Below are positions 16,956 to 25,612 of a DNA stretch of 37,904 nt, in pieces (positions within the stretch are counted from its first letter, which is position 1; each line of letters begins with the position of its first letter). This DNA is from Clostridia bacterium (GTDB taxonomy: Bacteria; Bacillota; Clostridia; Lachnospirales; Lachnospiraceae). The stretch lies in NCBI GenBank assembly GCA_026000755.1, contig BNZC01000012.1, forward strand, positions 1 through 37,904, in the 5' to 3' direction. The translations under genes and the position numbers were made by a program. The notes under the pieces were generated by a model. The model was not told where the DNA came from, made no database searches, and worked only from the letters and a program-made list of their open reading frames with translations.

Positions 16956-18275
16956 ATGGCACAAATTACACCTTTTCGGGCGATACGCCCGACAGCAGAT
17001 AAAGCGGCACAGATTGCTGCCCTGCCCTATGATGTCTATAACAGCACAGAAGCACGACAAGAAGCGGCAAAACACCCCCTTAGCTTTCTTCGCATTGACC
17101 GAGCGGAGATCCAGTTTGCGGAAGGTACCTCCCCCTATGAGGGCAAGGTCTATGAAAAGGCAAGAGATACTTTACAGCAGATGGTAGCAGAAGGGGATTT
17201 TATAAGAGAAACCGACGACTGTTATTATGTCTATGAGCTTACCATGAATGGCAGGGTGCAGACAGGCATTTGTGCCTGTGCTTCCATCGATGATTATGAA
17301 AACGGCATCATTAAGAAACATGAAAATACCAGGGCAGAAAAAGAAAAGGATCGCATACAGCATATCGACACCTTAAATGCCCAGACAGGACCTATCTTTC
17401 TGGCGTATCGCTCCAAAGAGGAAATCAACCGGATTGTGACAAATGCAAAGAATCAGGAAGCTTTGTATGATTTTATTTCCGAGGACGGCATAAGACACCG
17501 TGTGTTTGTTATAAATGGAGAAAACGAGAAATCCGCCATTTGTGAAGCGTTTGCAAACATTTCTGAAATCTACATCGCCGACGGACATCACAGGGCGGCC
17601 TCCGCCGTAAAAGTAGGGCAAAAACGACGAAAAGAACAACCTGATTTTTCCGGAAAAGAAGAATTTAATCGTTTCCTGTCCGTCTTATTTCCCGATGATC
17701 AGCTGTTGATTATGGACTATAATCGGGTAGTGAAAGACTTAAATGCCCGGAGTAAGGAAGAATTTTTACAGAAGATAACAGAGCAGGGCGTTCTTTTGGA
17801 GAAAGTGCAGGATGTTCCTGTGCAAGCCGGAACAACAAAAGCAGACGACAATCAAAGCAAGGAACAACAATCCGTGCAAGCCGGTGGTCTGAATGCTTTA
17901 CGCCCAAGAAAAAAGAGTGAATTTTCCATGTATTTAGGCGACAGTTGGTATCGCCTGACATTACCGGAACACTTGAAGAACAATCATCCGGTACTGAGTC
18001 TTGATGTATCCCTCTTACAAGAACATCTCCTTGAACCGCTTTTAGGCATTAAAGATCCAAGGACGGATGAGCGGATCGACTTCGTGGGAGGAATCCGCGG
18101 CATGGAGGAATTAGAACGCCGTGTGAAAACCGATAGCGCCGTGGCATTTGCAGTATACCCCCCCTCTATGAAAGAACTGTTTGCCGTAGCGGATGCGGGA
18201 GAACTCATGCCACCAAAGTCCACTTGGTTTGAACCCAAATTAAGGAGTGGACTGTTGATTCATGAGATACTCTAG
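16956..18275 (+). CDS. DUF1015-family protein
   Basis: A 439-residue protein of the DUF1015 family. Recognisable blocks are the N-terminal PFRAIRPTADKAAQIAALPYDV, the HENTRAEKEKDR region and IYIADGHHRAASA at about 205. The DGHHR motif resembles that of ParB-like free serine kinases (SerK/SbnI), so an ATP-using kinase role is possible but only an inference. A low-complexity insertion of about 35 residues near 285-320 (Q, K, D and S-rich) is unlikely to be catalytic. The ATG at 16956 follows AAAGGAG; an earlier in-frame ATG at 16926 has no ribosome site. It has its own promoter and is followed by a hairpin repeat element. serA and serC, which I recall often adjoining this family in Clostridia, are absent here. 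Confidence 0.8.
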   Translation: MAQITPFRAIRPTADKAAQIAALPYDVYNSTEARQEAAKHPLSFLRIDRAEIQFAEGTSPYEGKVYEKARDTLQQMVAEGDFIRETDDCYYVYELTMNGRVQTGICACASIDDYENGIIKKHENTRAEKEKDRIQHIDTLNAQTGPIFLAYRSKEEINRIVTNAKNQEALYDFISEDGIRHRVFVINGENEKSAICEAFANISEIYIADGHHRAASAVKVGQKRRKEQPDFSGKEEFNRFLSVLFPDDQLLIMDYNRVVKDLNARSKEEFLQKITEQGVLLEKVQDVPVQAGTTKADDNQSKEQQSVQAGGLNALRPRKKSEFSMYLGDSWYRLTLPEHLKNNHPVLSLDVSLLQEHLLEPLLGIKDPRTDERIDFVGGIRGMEELERRVKTDSAVAFAVYPPSMKELFAVADAGELMPPKSTWFEPKLRSGLLIHEIL

Positions 18276-18312
18276 TTTGTAAGAATATATTTTTATGAAA
18301 ATCAAGCAGTAT

Positions 18313-18511
18313 GTTACTACTCGCGATTGATTCGAAAACGACTGCCCACTTTACAAAAAAGAACCTGCGAGCGAAATGGAGGGAAGACCCTCCTTGCAGG
18401 AAGCCTATGCTGACTGCAAGGCGTATTGAAAGGGGCTTGCCCGCAATGTTTTAAGTGAGGGTTCTTTTTTGTAAAGTGGGCAGCCGTTTGGAGTTGCCCG
18501 TGAATAGTAAT
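18313..18511. repeat. Long GTTACT/AGTAAT-ended hairpin element (type A/B, long form)
   Basis: A 199-bp element from GTTACTACTCGCG to GAATAGTAAT. Inside is a perfect 24-bp stem (18342-18365 with 18460-18483, containing ACAAAAAAGAACC and its complement). The right 70 bp closely match the element at 26820-26949 (shared GAGGGTTCTTTTTTG and GCAGCCGTTTGGAGTTG). It is about 70 bp longer because of an internal segment with its own palindromes (GGAGGG/CCCTCC and CTTGCAG/CTGCAAG). No target duplication is evident. It may also terminate the DUF1015 transcript, and it ends 22 bp before the mscS start. Confidence 0.85.
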
Positions 18512-18533
18512 TTGAATGAAAGGAATCCTATCC

Positions 18534-19442
18534 ATGCTCTTTTTCCAAGAAGTTCCTACCCCTACCCCTACTGACACAGTAGATCAAATAAAAACCGTAA
18601 CCGAAAACGTAAGCAATGGTCAGCTTTCCGACTACGTACACCAATATGCGCCGGGACTCATCCATTTTGGCATTGACGTGCTGTTTGCACTTTTGATTTA
18701 CTTTGTGGGAAGCAAGATCATTCAGCTTATCCGCCGCTTCCTACGCCATGCCTTGGTAAAAGCCGGAGCAGAGGCAGGAGTTCGGCAGTTTTTGCTCTCC
18801 CTTGCCGGTGCTTTGCTGTATTTTTTCCTGATTATCATCATTGCCACACAGTTTGGCCTAAAAACCACCTCGGTTGCCGCTATCATAGGCTCCATGGGTT
18901 TGGCAATCGGTCTTGCCGCCCAAGGCAGCCTTTCGAATTTTGCAGGCGGGGTATTGATTCTTGTAGTAAAACCTTTCAAAGTGGGGGATTATATCATTGA
19001 AGATAATCGAAAAAATGAGGGTGTTGTAAAGGAAATCCAATTATTTTACACAAAACTGGTCACTCCGGATAATCGTGTCATCGTCATTCCAAACGGTAGT
19101 CTATCCAACAACAGCTTGACGAATTTGACTTACCAAGAAAAACGGCGAATTGACGTTATTGTTTCCGTGTCCTATCAAGAGAATTTAAGTCGGGTAAAAG
19201 ACCTATTAAGCCACATTGCAAATACAGAAGAACTGCGTTTACCCGGGGAAGAAATCGAGTTGTTTGTGTCAGAGCTAAGAGAAAACTCGGTAGAAATCGG
19301 CTGTCGTATCTGGGTAAAGACCGCAAACTATGCGCTTGTAAAAAGCCGTATGTTGGAAGAAATCGTCTTGCAGTTTAGCAAGCAGAAAATAAAAATGCCC
19401 ATGCAACGATTGTGGTTAAACGAAAATCATGGAGGAGAATAA
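18534..19442 (+). CDS. mscS: Small-conductance mechanosensitive channel (MscS family)
   Basis: A 302-residue MscS-type channel that relieves turgor after osmotic downshock. Membrane spans lie near residues 40-60, 82-105 and 110-135. The pore-lining third helix and gate are seen in GLAIGLAAQGSLSNFAGGV. The cytoplasmic beta domain follows with KPFKVGDYI and VIPNGSLSNNSLTN, then the alpha-beta domain. The ATG at 18534 has AAAGGA nine bases upstream; an ATG at 18516 lies before that site and is less likely. The next gene starts 3 bp after the stop, so it is probably co-transcribed with the M16C protease. Confidence 0.93.
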   Translation: MLFFQEVPTPTPTDTVDQIKTVTENVSNGQLSDYVHQYAPGLIHFGIDVLFALLIYFVGSKIIQLIRRFLRHALVKAGAEAGVRQFLLSLAGALLYFFLIIIIATQFGLKTTSVAAIIGSMGLAIGLAAQGSLSNFAGGVLILVVKPFKVGDYIIEDNRKNEGVVKEIQLFYTKLVTPDNRVIVIPNGSLSNNSLTNLTYQEKRRIDVIVSVSYQENLSRVKDLLSHIANTEELRLPGEEIELFVSELRENSVEIGCRIWVKTANYALVKSRMLEEIVLQFSKQKIKMPMQRLWLNENHGGE

Positions 19443-19445
19443 AGA

Positions 19446-22361
19446 ATGAATTTAACACAGCTTAACGCATACGACCTTGTCACACAACAGGATTTGCCTG
19501 ACATCAAATCAAACGGCACCATCTTACGCCACAAGAAAACCGGGGCAAGAATCTGCCTCATGGAAAATACGGACGACAACAAAGTTTTTTACATTGGTTT
19601 TCGCACGCCCTCCGGCGACAGCACCGGCGTTGCCCACATCATTGAGCATTCCGTACTTTGCGGTTCTAAGAATTTCCCTGCCAAGGATCCTTTTATTGAA
19701 TTGGCGAAGGGATCGCTAAACACCTTTTTGAATGCCATGACCTATCCCGATAAGACCATGTATCCGGTGGCAAGCTGTAATTTGGCTGATTTCAAGAACT
19801 TAATGAACGTGTATTTGGATGCGGTTTTTTATCCGAATATTTATCAACGAGAAGAAATCTTTAAGCAAGAGGGTTGGCATTATGAGCTTGCTTCACCACA
19901 GGATACCCTCACAATCAATGGCGTGGTTTATAATGAAATGAAAGGTGCATTTTCCTCACCCGAGAGTGTTTTAGACCGCCTCATTCTAAATTCTCTCTAC
20001 CCGGATACCTCCTATCAATACGAGTCCGGCGGTGATCCCTCGGACATTCCCAAACTGACCTACGAGAATTTTTTGAATTTTCATAAGACGTATTACCACC
20101 CCACAAATTCCTACATTTACCTCTACGGCGACTTGGATATGGAGGAACGCTTGGCATGGCTTGATACCGAATATTTGAGCAAATTTGAGCAAATTTCGGT
20201 AAATTCCGCAATTTTAACCCAAGCACCTTTTACAAGCCCTGTTACCTTAGAAAAATTCTACTCCTTAGCCAACAGTGAGTCAAAGCAGGAAAACACCTAC
20301 CTGTCCGCTAACTTTTCCGTGGGTAGCGCCTTAGACGAAACCCTTTCGGTGGCATTTGAGGTCTTAGACTATGCCCTTTTAGGTGCACCCGGTGCACCCT
20401 TAAAGAAAGCCTTGTTGGATGCGAAAATCGGAAAAGATATTATGAGTTCTTATGACGATGACAGCTTACAGCCTATCTTCTCCATTGTGGCAAAATACAG
20501 CGACGAGAACAAAAAAGAAGCCTTTCTCAATATCATAAAGAGCGTTTTGGAAGAACAGAAAAATAAGGGCATCAATAAAAAATCTTTGGCGGCGGCTCTA
20601 AACAGCTTTGAATTTCGCTTTCGGGAGGCTGATTTCGGCAATTTCCCCAAGGGTTTATTTTATGGCATTTCCTGCCTAAGCAGTTGGCTGTATGATGAAA
20701 CGGCACCCTTTTTACACTTAAACACCTTAAAAGTCATTGATTATTTGAAAAAACAGGTTGAAACAAATTATTTTGAAGAACTGATTGACCGCTACTTCCT
20801 AAATAACAGCCACCTGTCTATTGTTTTGGTAAAACCCAAGAAAGGACTTGGTGCAGAACAGGATAAGGAACTGGAGGAACAATTAAAAGCCTATCAAGAT
20901 AGCTTATCAGAAGAAGAAATTAAGCAATTAGTTGCAGATACCAAAAGCCTTAAAATTTATCAGGAAGAACCCTCCAAGAAAGAGGATTTGCTTAAAATTC
21001 CGCTCCTTACACGAGGTGACTTGAAAAAGGTTGCACGCCCCCTTTCTATAGAAGAAAAAGGTGACGGCATTGTTTACCATAAAGTAGACAGCAACGGGGT
21101 CATTTACTTAAACCTGCTGTTTTCCACCAAACATCTTCCCAAGGAGGACATTCCCTATCTGGGCATTCTAAAAGCGGTGCTTGGTTATGTGGATACCAAA
21201 AAGCACAGCTACTTGGAACTGGCAAATGAAGTCAATCTTCATACGGGGGGGGTATGGAACAATATCAGCACCTACTCCTTGGTGGAGAAAGAGGGCTATG
21301 AAAGCTACTTTACCATTGGTGCAAAGGCCTTATATGAGAAAACCGAGAAAGCTTTTGAGCTGATGGGGGAAATCATTTCCGAAAGTAAATTTGATGACGA
21401 GGGGCGTTTGTATGAAATCATTGCCCGCCAAAAATCCGGACTTCAAATGACCTTTTCCTCGGCGGGGCATTCTATTTCCGCCATACGAGCCATGTCCTAT
21501 TTTTCGGAATCGGCAAAATATTCCGATTTGACAGGCGGCATTGACTCCTACCGTCTCATCAATCAAATCGAAAGTGATTTTTCTGCTCACAAGGATGATT
21601 TGATTGCGAAACTAAAGAGTCTTCTGCCGAAGATTTTTACCAAGAAAAACCTGCTTGGCAGCGTAGGATCTGAAGAGACAGGATTTCAGACATTTACAAG
21701 GCATTATCCTGCCTTTTTGACGAAGCTGTATGCCGATTCCAAAGAAACTGCAAAAGAGCAAACAGCCCTTAGCGTAAGTAAAGAAAATGAGGGCTTTATG
21801 GGTGCTTCCCAAGTGCAGTACGTGGCGCGGGCGGGCAATTTCAAGAAAGAGGGCTATGCCTATACCGGCACCTTGTGCATTCTAAAAGCGATTCTAAGCT
21901 ACGATTATTTATGGCAGAATGTCCGTGTTTTAGGCGGTGCATATGGTGCTATGACGGGATTTTCCAGAAATGGGGACGGCTATTTTTGCTCCTACCGGGA
22001 TCCCAATCTAAAAGCAACCAATCAGGTGTATGAGGGCGTATTGGATTACTTGAAAGCATTTGATCCCGAAGAACGAGATATGACAAAATACGTCATTGGT
22101 ACCATGAGCGATTTGGATCGCCCGCTGAATCCTGCGGCGATTGCACGCCGTTCCTTGGGTGCCTATGTAAGCGGTTTACGATTGGAAGATTTCCAAAAGG
22201 AGTGGGATGAGGTCTTGTCTGCAACGAAAGAGGATATACACGCATTAATCCCCTTGATTGCCGCCATATTAAAGGAAAATGCCCTCTGCGTTATTGGAAA
22301 TGAGGAGAAGCTGAGAGAAGATGCCGATTTGTTTGGGCGTTTGGAGAATTTGTATGATTAA
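19446..22361 (+). CDS. M16C-family zinc metalloprotease (presequence-protease type)
   Basis: A 971-residue member of the M16C branch of insulinase-like proteases, related to PreP and to bacterial peptide-degrading homologues. The inverted zinc motif HxxEH is present as HIIEH at 64-68, with the downstream Glu in the YNEMKGAF segment. The length fits two fused halves, each with an active and an inactive M16 domain. No signal peptide is seen, so it should act in the cytoplasm on small peptides, which fits a peptide-importing organism, though no link to opp is shown. The ATG follows GGAGGA. Eight Gs in a row occur at 21245-21252 in an HTGGVW coding segment. Confidence 0.92.
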   Translation: MNLTQLNAYDLVTQQDLPDIKSNGTILRHKKTGARICLMENTDDNKVFYIGFRTPSGDSTGVAHIIEHSVLCGSKNFPAKDPFIELAKGSLNTFLNAMTYPDKTMYPVASCNLADFKNLMNVYLDAVFYPNIYQREEIFKQEGWHYELASPQDTLTINGVVYNEMKGAFSSPESVLDRLILNSLYPDTSYQYESGGDPSDIPKLTYENFLNFHKTYYHPTNSYIYLYGDLDMEERLAWLDTEYLSKFEQISVNSAILTQAPFTSPVTLEKFYSLANSESKQENTYLSANFSVGSALDETLSVAFEVLDYALLGAPGAPLKKALLDAKIGKDIMSSYDDDSLQPIFSIVAKYSDENKKEAFLNIIKSVLEEQKNKGINKKSLAAALNSFEFRFREADFGNFPKGLFYGISCLSSWLYDETAPFLHLNTLKVIDYLKKQVETNYFEELIDRYFLNNSHLSIVLVKPKKGLGAEQDKELEEQLKAYQDSLSEEEIKQLVADTKSLKIYQEEPSKKEDLLKIPLLTRGDLKKVARPLSIEEKGDGIVYHKVDSNGVIYLNLLFSTKHLPKEDIPYLGILKAVLGYVDTKKHSYLELANEVNLHTGGVWNNISTYSLVEKEGYESYFTIGAKALYEKTEKAFELMGEIISESKFDDEGRLYEIIARQKSGLQMTFSSAGHSISAIRAMSYFSESAKYSDLTGGIDSYRLINQIESDFSAHKDDLIAKLKSLLPKIFTKKNLLGSVGSEETGFQTFTRHYPAFLTKLYADSKETAKEQTALSVSKENEGFMGASQVQYVARAGNFKKEGYAYTGTLCILKAILSYDYLWQNVRVLGGAYGAMTGFSRNGDGYFCSYRDPNLKATNQVYEGVLDYLKAFDPEERDMTKYVIGTMSDLDRPLNPAAIARRSLGAYVSGLRLEDFQKEWDEVLSATKEDIHALIPLIAAILKENALCVIGNEEKLREDADLFGRLENLYD

Positions 22362-22408
22362 GACAGAACGAAAAAACGGATGTTTATGCAGATGTTTGGA
22401 GAATAGAT

Positions 22409-23353
22409 ATGAGTGATGTTATGGATTTACAAGATTTGTTGAAAGAACCGAATGGGCAGATTAAGACAGGATTTGCCTCTTTAATCGGTCGCCCAAATGT
22501 GGGCAAGTCCACCCTCATGAATTGCCTAATCGGAGAGAAGATTGCCATTACCTCTAAAAAGCCCCAGACCACCCGCCATCGGATTCGGACGATTTATACC
22601 GACACTTCTAAGGGGCAGATTATTTTCGTGGATACCCCCGGCATTCATAAGGCGAAAAACAAACTGGGGGAATACATGGTATCCGTAGCGGAACGGAGCA
22701 TTCGGGATGTGGATGTTATCTTATGGTTGGTAGAACCCTCGGGCTTTATCGGCGCAGGGGAACGACACATAATCGAACAGCTGAAAAAGGTGCAAACGCC
22801 TGTAATTTTAATCATCAATAAGACAGATACGGTCAAAAAAGACGAAATCTTACGTTTTATTGATACCTACCGCAGTACGCTTGATTTTGCAGAAGTCGTG
22901 CCGATTAGTGCCTTAAAGGGCGAAAATACGGACTGCTTGACAGACCTCATTTTCTCCTACCTGCCTTATGGGGATATGCTCTACGATGAGGATGAACTGA
23001 CCGATCAGCCCGAGAAACAGCTTGTGGCAGAATTTATCCGAGAAAAGGCACTCCATGTCTTAGATGAGGAGATCCCCCACGGCATTGCGGTATCCATTGA
23101 ACGCATGAAAAAACGCAAGGGACAAAATCTGACGGATATTGATGCCACGATTATCTGTGAGCGAGAAAGCCATAAGGGCATTATCATTGGAAAAGGCGGC
23201 TCCATGCTAAAGAAAATCGGAACCAACGCCCGCTTTGAAATCGAAAAAATGCTCCAAATGCCGGTGAATCTGAAACTATGGGTTAAGGTTAAGAAAGACT
23301 GGCGGGAAAGCGATTTTCTGATGAAGAACTTTGGGTATAGTGCTGACGAATGA
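22409..23353 (+). CDS. era: GTPase Era
   Basis: A 314-residue ribosome-assembly GTPase that binds 16S rRNA near its 3' end. Motifs are G1 GRPNVGKST, G2-region KPQTTRHRIR, G3 DTPGIHK, G4 NKTD and G5 SALKG. The C-terminal KH domain has GIIIGKGGSMLKKIG. About 16 residues (MSDVMDLQDLLKEPNG) precede the usual start of Era proteins. GGAG lies 8 bp before the ATG. The order era, small protein, recO is the Firmicute arrangement. Confidence 0.97.
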   Translation: MSDVMDLQDLLKEPNGQIKTGFASLIGRPNVGKSTLMNCLIGEKIAITSKKPQTTRHRIRTIYTDTSKGQIIFVDTPGIHKAKNKLGEYMVSVAERSIRDVDVILWLVEPSGFIGAGERHIIEQLKKVQTPVILIINKTDTVKKDEILRFIDTYRSTLDFAEVVPISALKGENTDCLTDLIFSYLPYGDMLYDEDELTDQPEKQLVAEFIREKALHVLDEEIPHGIAVSIERMKKRKGQNLTDIDATIICERESHKGIIIGKGGSMLKKIGTNARFEIEKMLQMPVNLKLWVKVKKDWRESDFLMKNFGYSADE

Positions 23354-23466
23354 CTGGTAATTTTTTTCTGGTATATCTCCCCACCACTTTGCAAAAAATA
23401 ATCTTGTTGCGAAACAAAGATTTTTGCGAATCGGCAACAAGACAAATGAGCAGGGGGGCGAACACC

Positions 23467-23685
23467 ATGGAGAGGGACTGGGGACATTTTGAACGCACAG
23501 GCAGGATTTTAGATTATCTGGCGTACCGTCAAAGCTATCAAGCGGAGGGACCGGAACAAGGTCAAGATTTCCGATTCTTGCAATTGAATCCGAACATTTC
23601 CGCAAAGGAGAAAGATAAACAGAATGGGGGAGAGCATTGTACTTACCGGCATGATATTAACGGCGGGACCAATTGGGGAATATGA
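23467..23685 (+). CDS. YqzL-like small protein between era and recO
   Basis: A 72-codon frame starting MERDWGHFERTGRILDYLAY. The pattern W-x2-F-x2-TG-x4-YL-x-Y matches the short YqzL-type proteins (about 45-50 residues) that sit between era and recO in Firmicutes; their function is unknown. The ribosome site is a GGGGGGCG about 6 bp before the ATG. The frame runs 62 bp into recO, longer than the family norm, so its last 20 residues are probably not under protein-level selection. Upstream, 23354-23466 holds an imperfect hairpin (CTTGTTGC with GCAACAAG) and nothing else evident. Confidence 0.6.
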   Translation: MERDWGHFERTGRILDYLAYRQSYQAEGPEQGQDFRFLQLNPNISAKEKDKQNGGEHCTYRHDINGGTNWGI

Positions 23686-24364
23686 CAAGCGAATCACGCT
23701 CCTGACGAAAGAGCGAGGTAAGATTTCCGCCTTTGCCAAAGGTGCCAGGCGACAGGGGAGCAGGCTCTTAGCGGCGGCAAGCCCCTTTGCCTTTGGGGAA
23801 TTTGAAGTATATTGCGGCAGAAATTCCTATACAGTAGGCAAGGCTGTGATAAAGAACTATTTTCGGGATTTATCGAAAGACACAGAAAGCCTGTACTATG
23901 GCTATTATTTCTTGGAAATCGCCAATTATTACACGAAAGAAAATGCCGATGAACTACATATGCTGACACTCCTGTATCGTTCTCTGCGTGCTTTGCAGGT
24001 GCAAACCATTGAAAGACGTTTGATAAAATGTATTTTTGAATTAAAGACCCTTGTCCTTGAGGGGGAGTACCCCAATGTGTTTTCCTGCGGTGTTTGCGGA
24101 AAGAAAGAGGACATCCGCTATTTTTCCACTGAGAAATCGGGGGGGGTATGTTCTTCCTGCATGAGGAACCTACACCAACTTTTGCCTTTAAGCCCCTCGG
24201 TTTTGTATACCATGCAATTTATCATAACGGCGGACATAGAGAAGTTGTACACCTTTTGCGTAAGTGATGAGGTGCTGTTGCAATTGGAAGAAATTTTGAA
24301 AGCTTATACCAAGAAGCTATGGCATTACGAGTTCAAATCCTTGAAGATTTTGGAGGAATTGTAA
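23624..24364 (+). CDS. recO: DNA repair protein RecO
   Basis: A 246-residue recombination mediator that loads RecA onto single-stranded DNA with RecR. The N-terminal OB-fold region has VLTGMILTAGPIGEYDKRIT and KERGKISAFAKGARR. A zinc-binding pair follows as CGVCGKK and CSSC near residues 150-175. The ATG at 23624 agrees with family starts and lies inside the preceding small ORF; the AAAGGAG upstream is about 13 bp away, so coupled translation is likely. An 8-G tract (24139-24146) encodes the SGGV just before the second CxxC. Confidence 0.94.
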   Translation: MGESIVLTGMILTAGPIGEYDKRITLLTKERGKISAFAKGARRQGSRLLAAASPFAFGEFEVYCGRNSYTVGKAVIKNYFRDLSKDTESLYYGYYFLEIANYYTKENADELHMLTLLYRSLRALQVQTIERRLIKCIFELKTLVLEGEYPNVFSCGVCGKKEDIRYFSTEKSGGVCSSCMRNLHQLLPLSPSVLYTMQFIITADIEKLYTFCVSDEVLLQLEEILKAYTKKLWHYEFKSLKILEEL

Positions 24365-24377
24365 CGCTACAAATTAC

Positions 24378-24406
24378 TTGAATTAAGTCATGATTTGAGG
24401 TATAAT
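24378..24406 (+). promoter_or_regulatory. Promoter-like sequence in the recO-lipoprotein gap
   Basis: TTGAAT, a 17-bp spacer and a consensus TATAAT, directly after recO. The -10 forms part of the first palindrome of the repeat region. Confidence 0.6.
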
Positions 24407-24595
24407 GATTCTACGAATCATTATGGGCATTCGTCGCTCGCCGAACGTGCGAACACGCTCTTCTCGCTTGCACTCATGGTATAATGTCGATAGACATTAT
24501 ACTAGCGCCGCTTGCGGTGAGCGAAAGCGAACAATACCAAACGCAAGCGTGCGCATCCCCCGGAGGGAGCATGATTCGCAGAATCATGGTATACT
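24402..24595. repeat. Triple palindrome region with -10-like modules
   Basis: Three short perfect hairpins: ATAATGATTC-tac-GAATCATTAT (24402-24424), GTATAATGTC-gata-GACATTATAC (24479-24502) and CATGATTC-gca-GAATCATG (24570-24588). The second and third are joined to extended -10 motifs, TGGTATAAT (24477-24485) and TGGTATACT (24587-24595). GC-rich partly complementary stretches (CGCTTGCGGTGAGCG and ACGCAAGCGTGCGCA) lie between. No protein is plausible here. The last -10 is well placed to drive the lipoprotein gene. Confidence 0.6.
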
Positions 24596-24636
24596 ATGAG
24601 AATAGCGATAATGAAGTTTTAGTATTTAGGGAGGTT

Positions 24637-25287
24637 ATGGTGAAAAAGAAACTTATTTTGGTTTTTACCGTCATTTTTGTGTTTGGTCTTTGCACCGCCT
24701 GCGGGAAATCGATTGATGTGAAAGAAAGTACGCTCATCTTTCATAAAAATGGTTCTATAACAGGTGCCATTCGAGAAAAATTAGAAAAAAATTATTACAG
24801 CGGTGAGGAATTACAAACCTACATCAACCAAAGAATCAGCGACTACACCGCAGAACATGGAAAAAACAGTGTGAAGCTATCTCGATTTGCCACGGAAGGA
24901 CAGGATGTTGCGGCAGGGGAAGTGATTGCTGATATTTCCTATGCAAGTTATGAGGATTATGCCGGGTTTAATGAAATCGACTTATATATGGGAACGATTC
25001 CCCAAGCATTGGCCGCCGGCTATGATTTGTCAGGCAGTTTTCAAACAACAGATGCGAGCAAGGATCAGCCCTTGACAGATGGGAAATTACCCTCTGATGC
25101 AAAGGCGACCTCAGGCTTAAAGATGATTGCCTTAAATGAAGCCGTAAACGTTAAGGTACCCGGAAGCATTTACTATGTTTCAGCAGAGCATATCAAAGTC
25201 CTCAACAAAGATACTGCCCAAGTAGTCATGCCGGAGGGTATGCCGGAGGGCAGTACGATTCCCATGACGTATATTATTTATAAGTAA
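24637..25287 (+). CDS. Putative lipoprotein of unknown function
   Basis: A 216-residue protein I do not recognise. The first 23 residues are a lipoprotein signal peptide (VKKKLILVFTVIFVFGLCTAC), so the mature chain should be membrane-anchored outside the cell. It is mostly hydrophilic with about 40% charged or polar residues, including NYYSGEELQTYINQRISDY, and has no further membrane span. A GGGAGG site lies 2 bp from the ATG and 5 bp from a following in-frame GTG (24640), so GTG may be the true start. A longer in-frame start at 24484 would run through the palindrome region and hide the signal peptide. The gene stands alone between repeats, with its own terminator. Confidence 0.8.
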   Translation: MVKKKLILVFTVIFVFGLCTACGKSIDVKESTLIFHKNGSITGAIREKLEKNYYSGEELQTYINQRISDYTAEHGKNSVKLSRFATEGQDVAAGEVIADISYASYEDYAGFNEIDLYMGTIPQALAAGYDLSGSFQTTDASKDQPLTDGKLPSDAKATSGLKMIALNEAVNVKVPGSIYYVSAEHIKVLNKDTAQVVMPEGMPEGSTIPMTYIIYK

Positions 25288-25332
25288 AAAACCTTACTAC
25301 ATGATTATCGAAATACCGTTTTTCCAATAACA

Positions 25333-25380
25333 AATATGCACACGACCCGCAAAAGATGCCGGTTGTGTGCATATTCTTAT
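25333..25380 (+). terminator. Terminator after the lipoprotein gene
   Basis: AATATGCACAC pairs with GTGTGCATATT (11 bp), extended by an inner ACC/GGT, and is followed by CTTATTTC. It begins about 45 bp after the stop. Confidence 0.7.
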
Positions 25381-25400
25381 TTCTTCAACGAAACTCATGT

Positions 25401-25587
25401 GTTACTATTCACAGTTCCTGTGAATAGTAACAATTATGCACGGGACACCTTACCGAACAAAGAACGTTCGGTAAGTATCGCCCCAAAAAACAGGGCTTAA
25501 TCGCAAAAAAATACAATTTGGCGCATGACTCAATCGGGTTTTTCTTCGAAAAACGCCTCTCGGAACGGTTCAACCGTAAATAGTAAC
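25401..25587. mobile_element. MITE-like element with 8-bp target duplication (C/D type, long form)
   Basis: A 187-bp element from GTTACTATTCACAG to CGTAAATAGTAAC, flanked on both sides by the exact octamer ACTCATGT (25393-25400 and 25588-25595). The left end is itself a hairpin (14-bp stem, TTC loop). The right half (CAATTTGGCGCATGA, TCGGGTTTTTCTTCGAAAAAC, CGGAACGGTT) matches the 26432 copy. About 55 bp more than that copy come from an internal block with a 10-bp hairpin, CTTACCGAAC/GTTCGGTAAG. It encodes no protein. It ends 25 bp past the crotonase stop codon. Confidence 0.88.
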
Positions 25588-25612
25588 ACTCATGTGTCAA
25601 TTCATACTACAC

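Noticed and set aside
23350..23466. N-terminal extension of the YqzL-like protein from 23350
   Set aside because: It overlaps the era stop and a hairpin, is unlike the family, and the ATG at 23467 has the good ribosome site.
24484..24636. Longer N-terminus for the lipoprotein gene
   Set aside because: The extension is read from the palindrome region, lacks a ribosome site and would bury the signal peptide.
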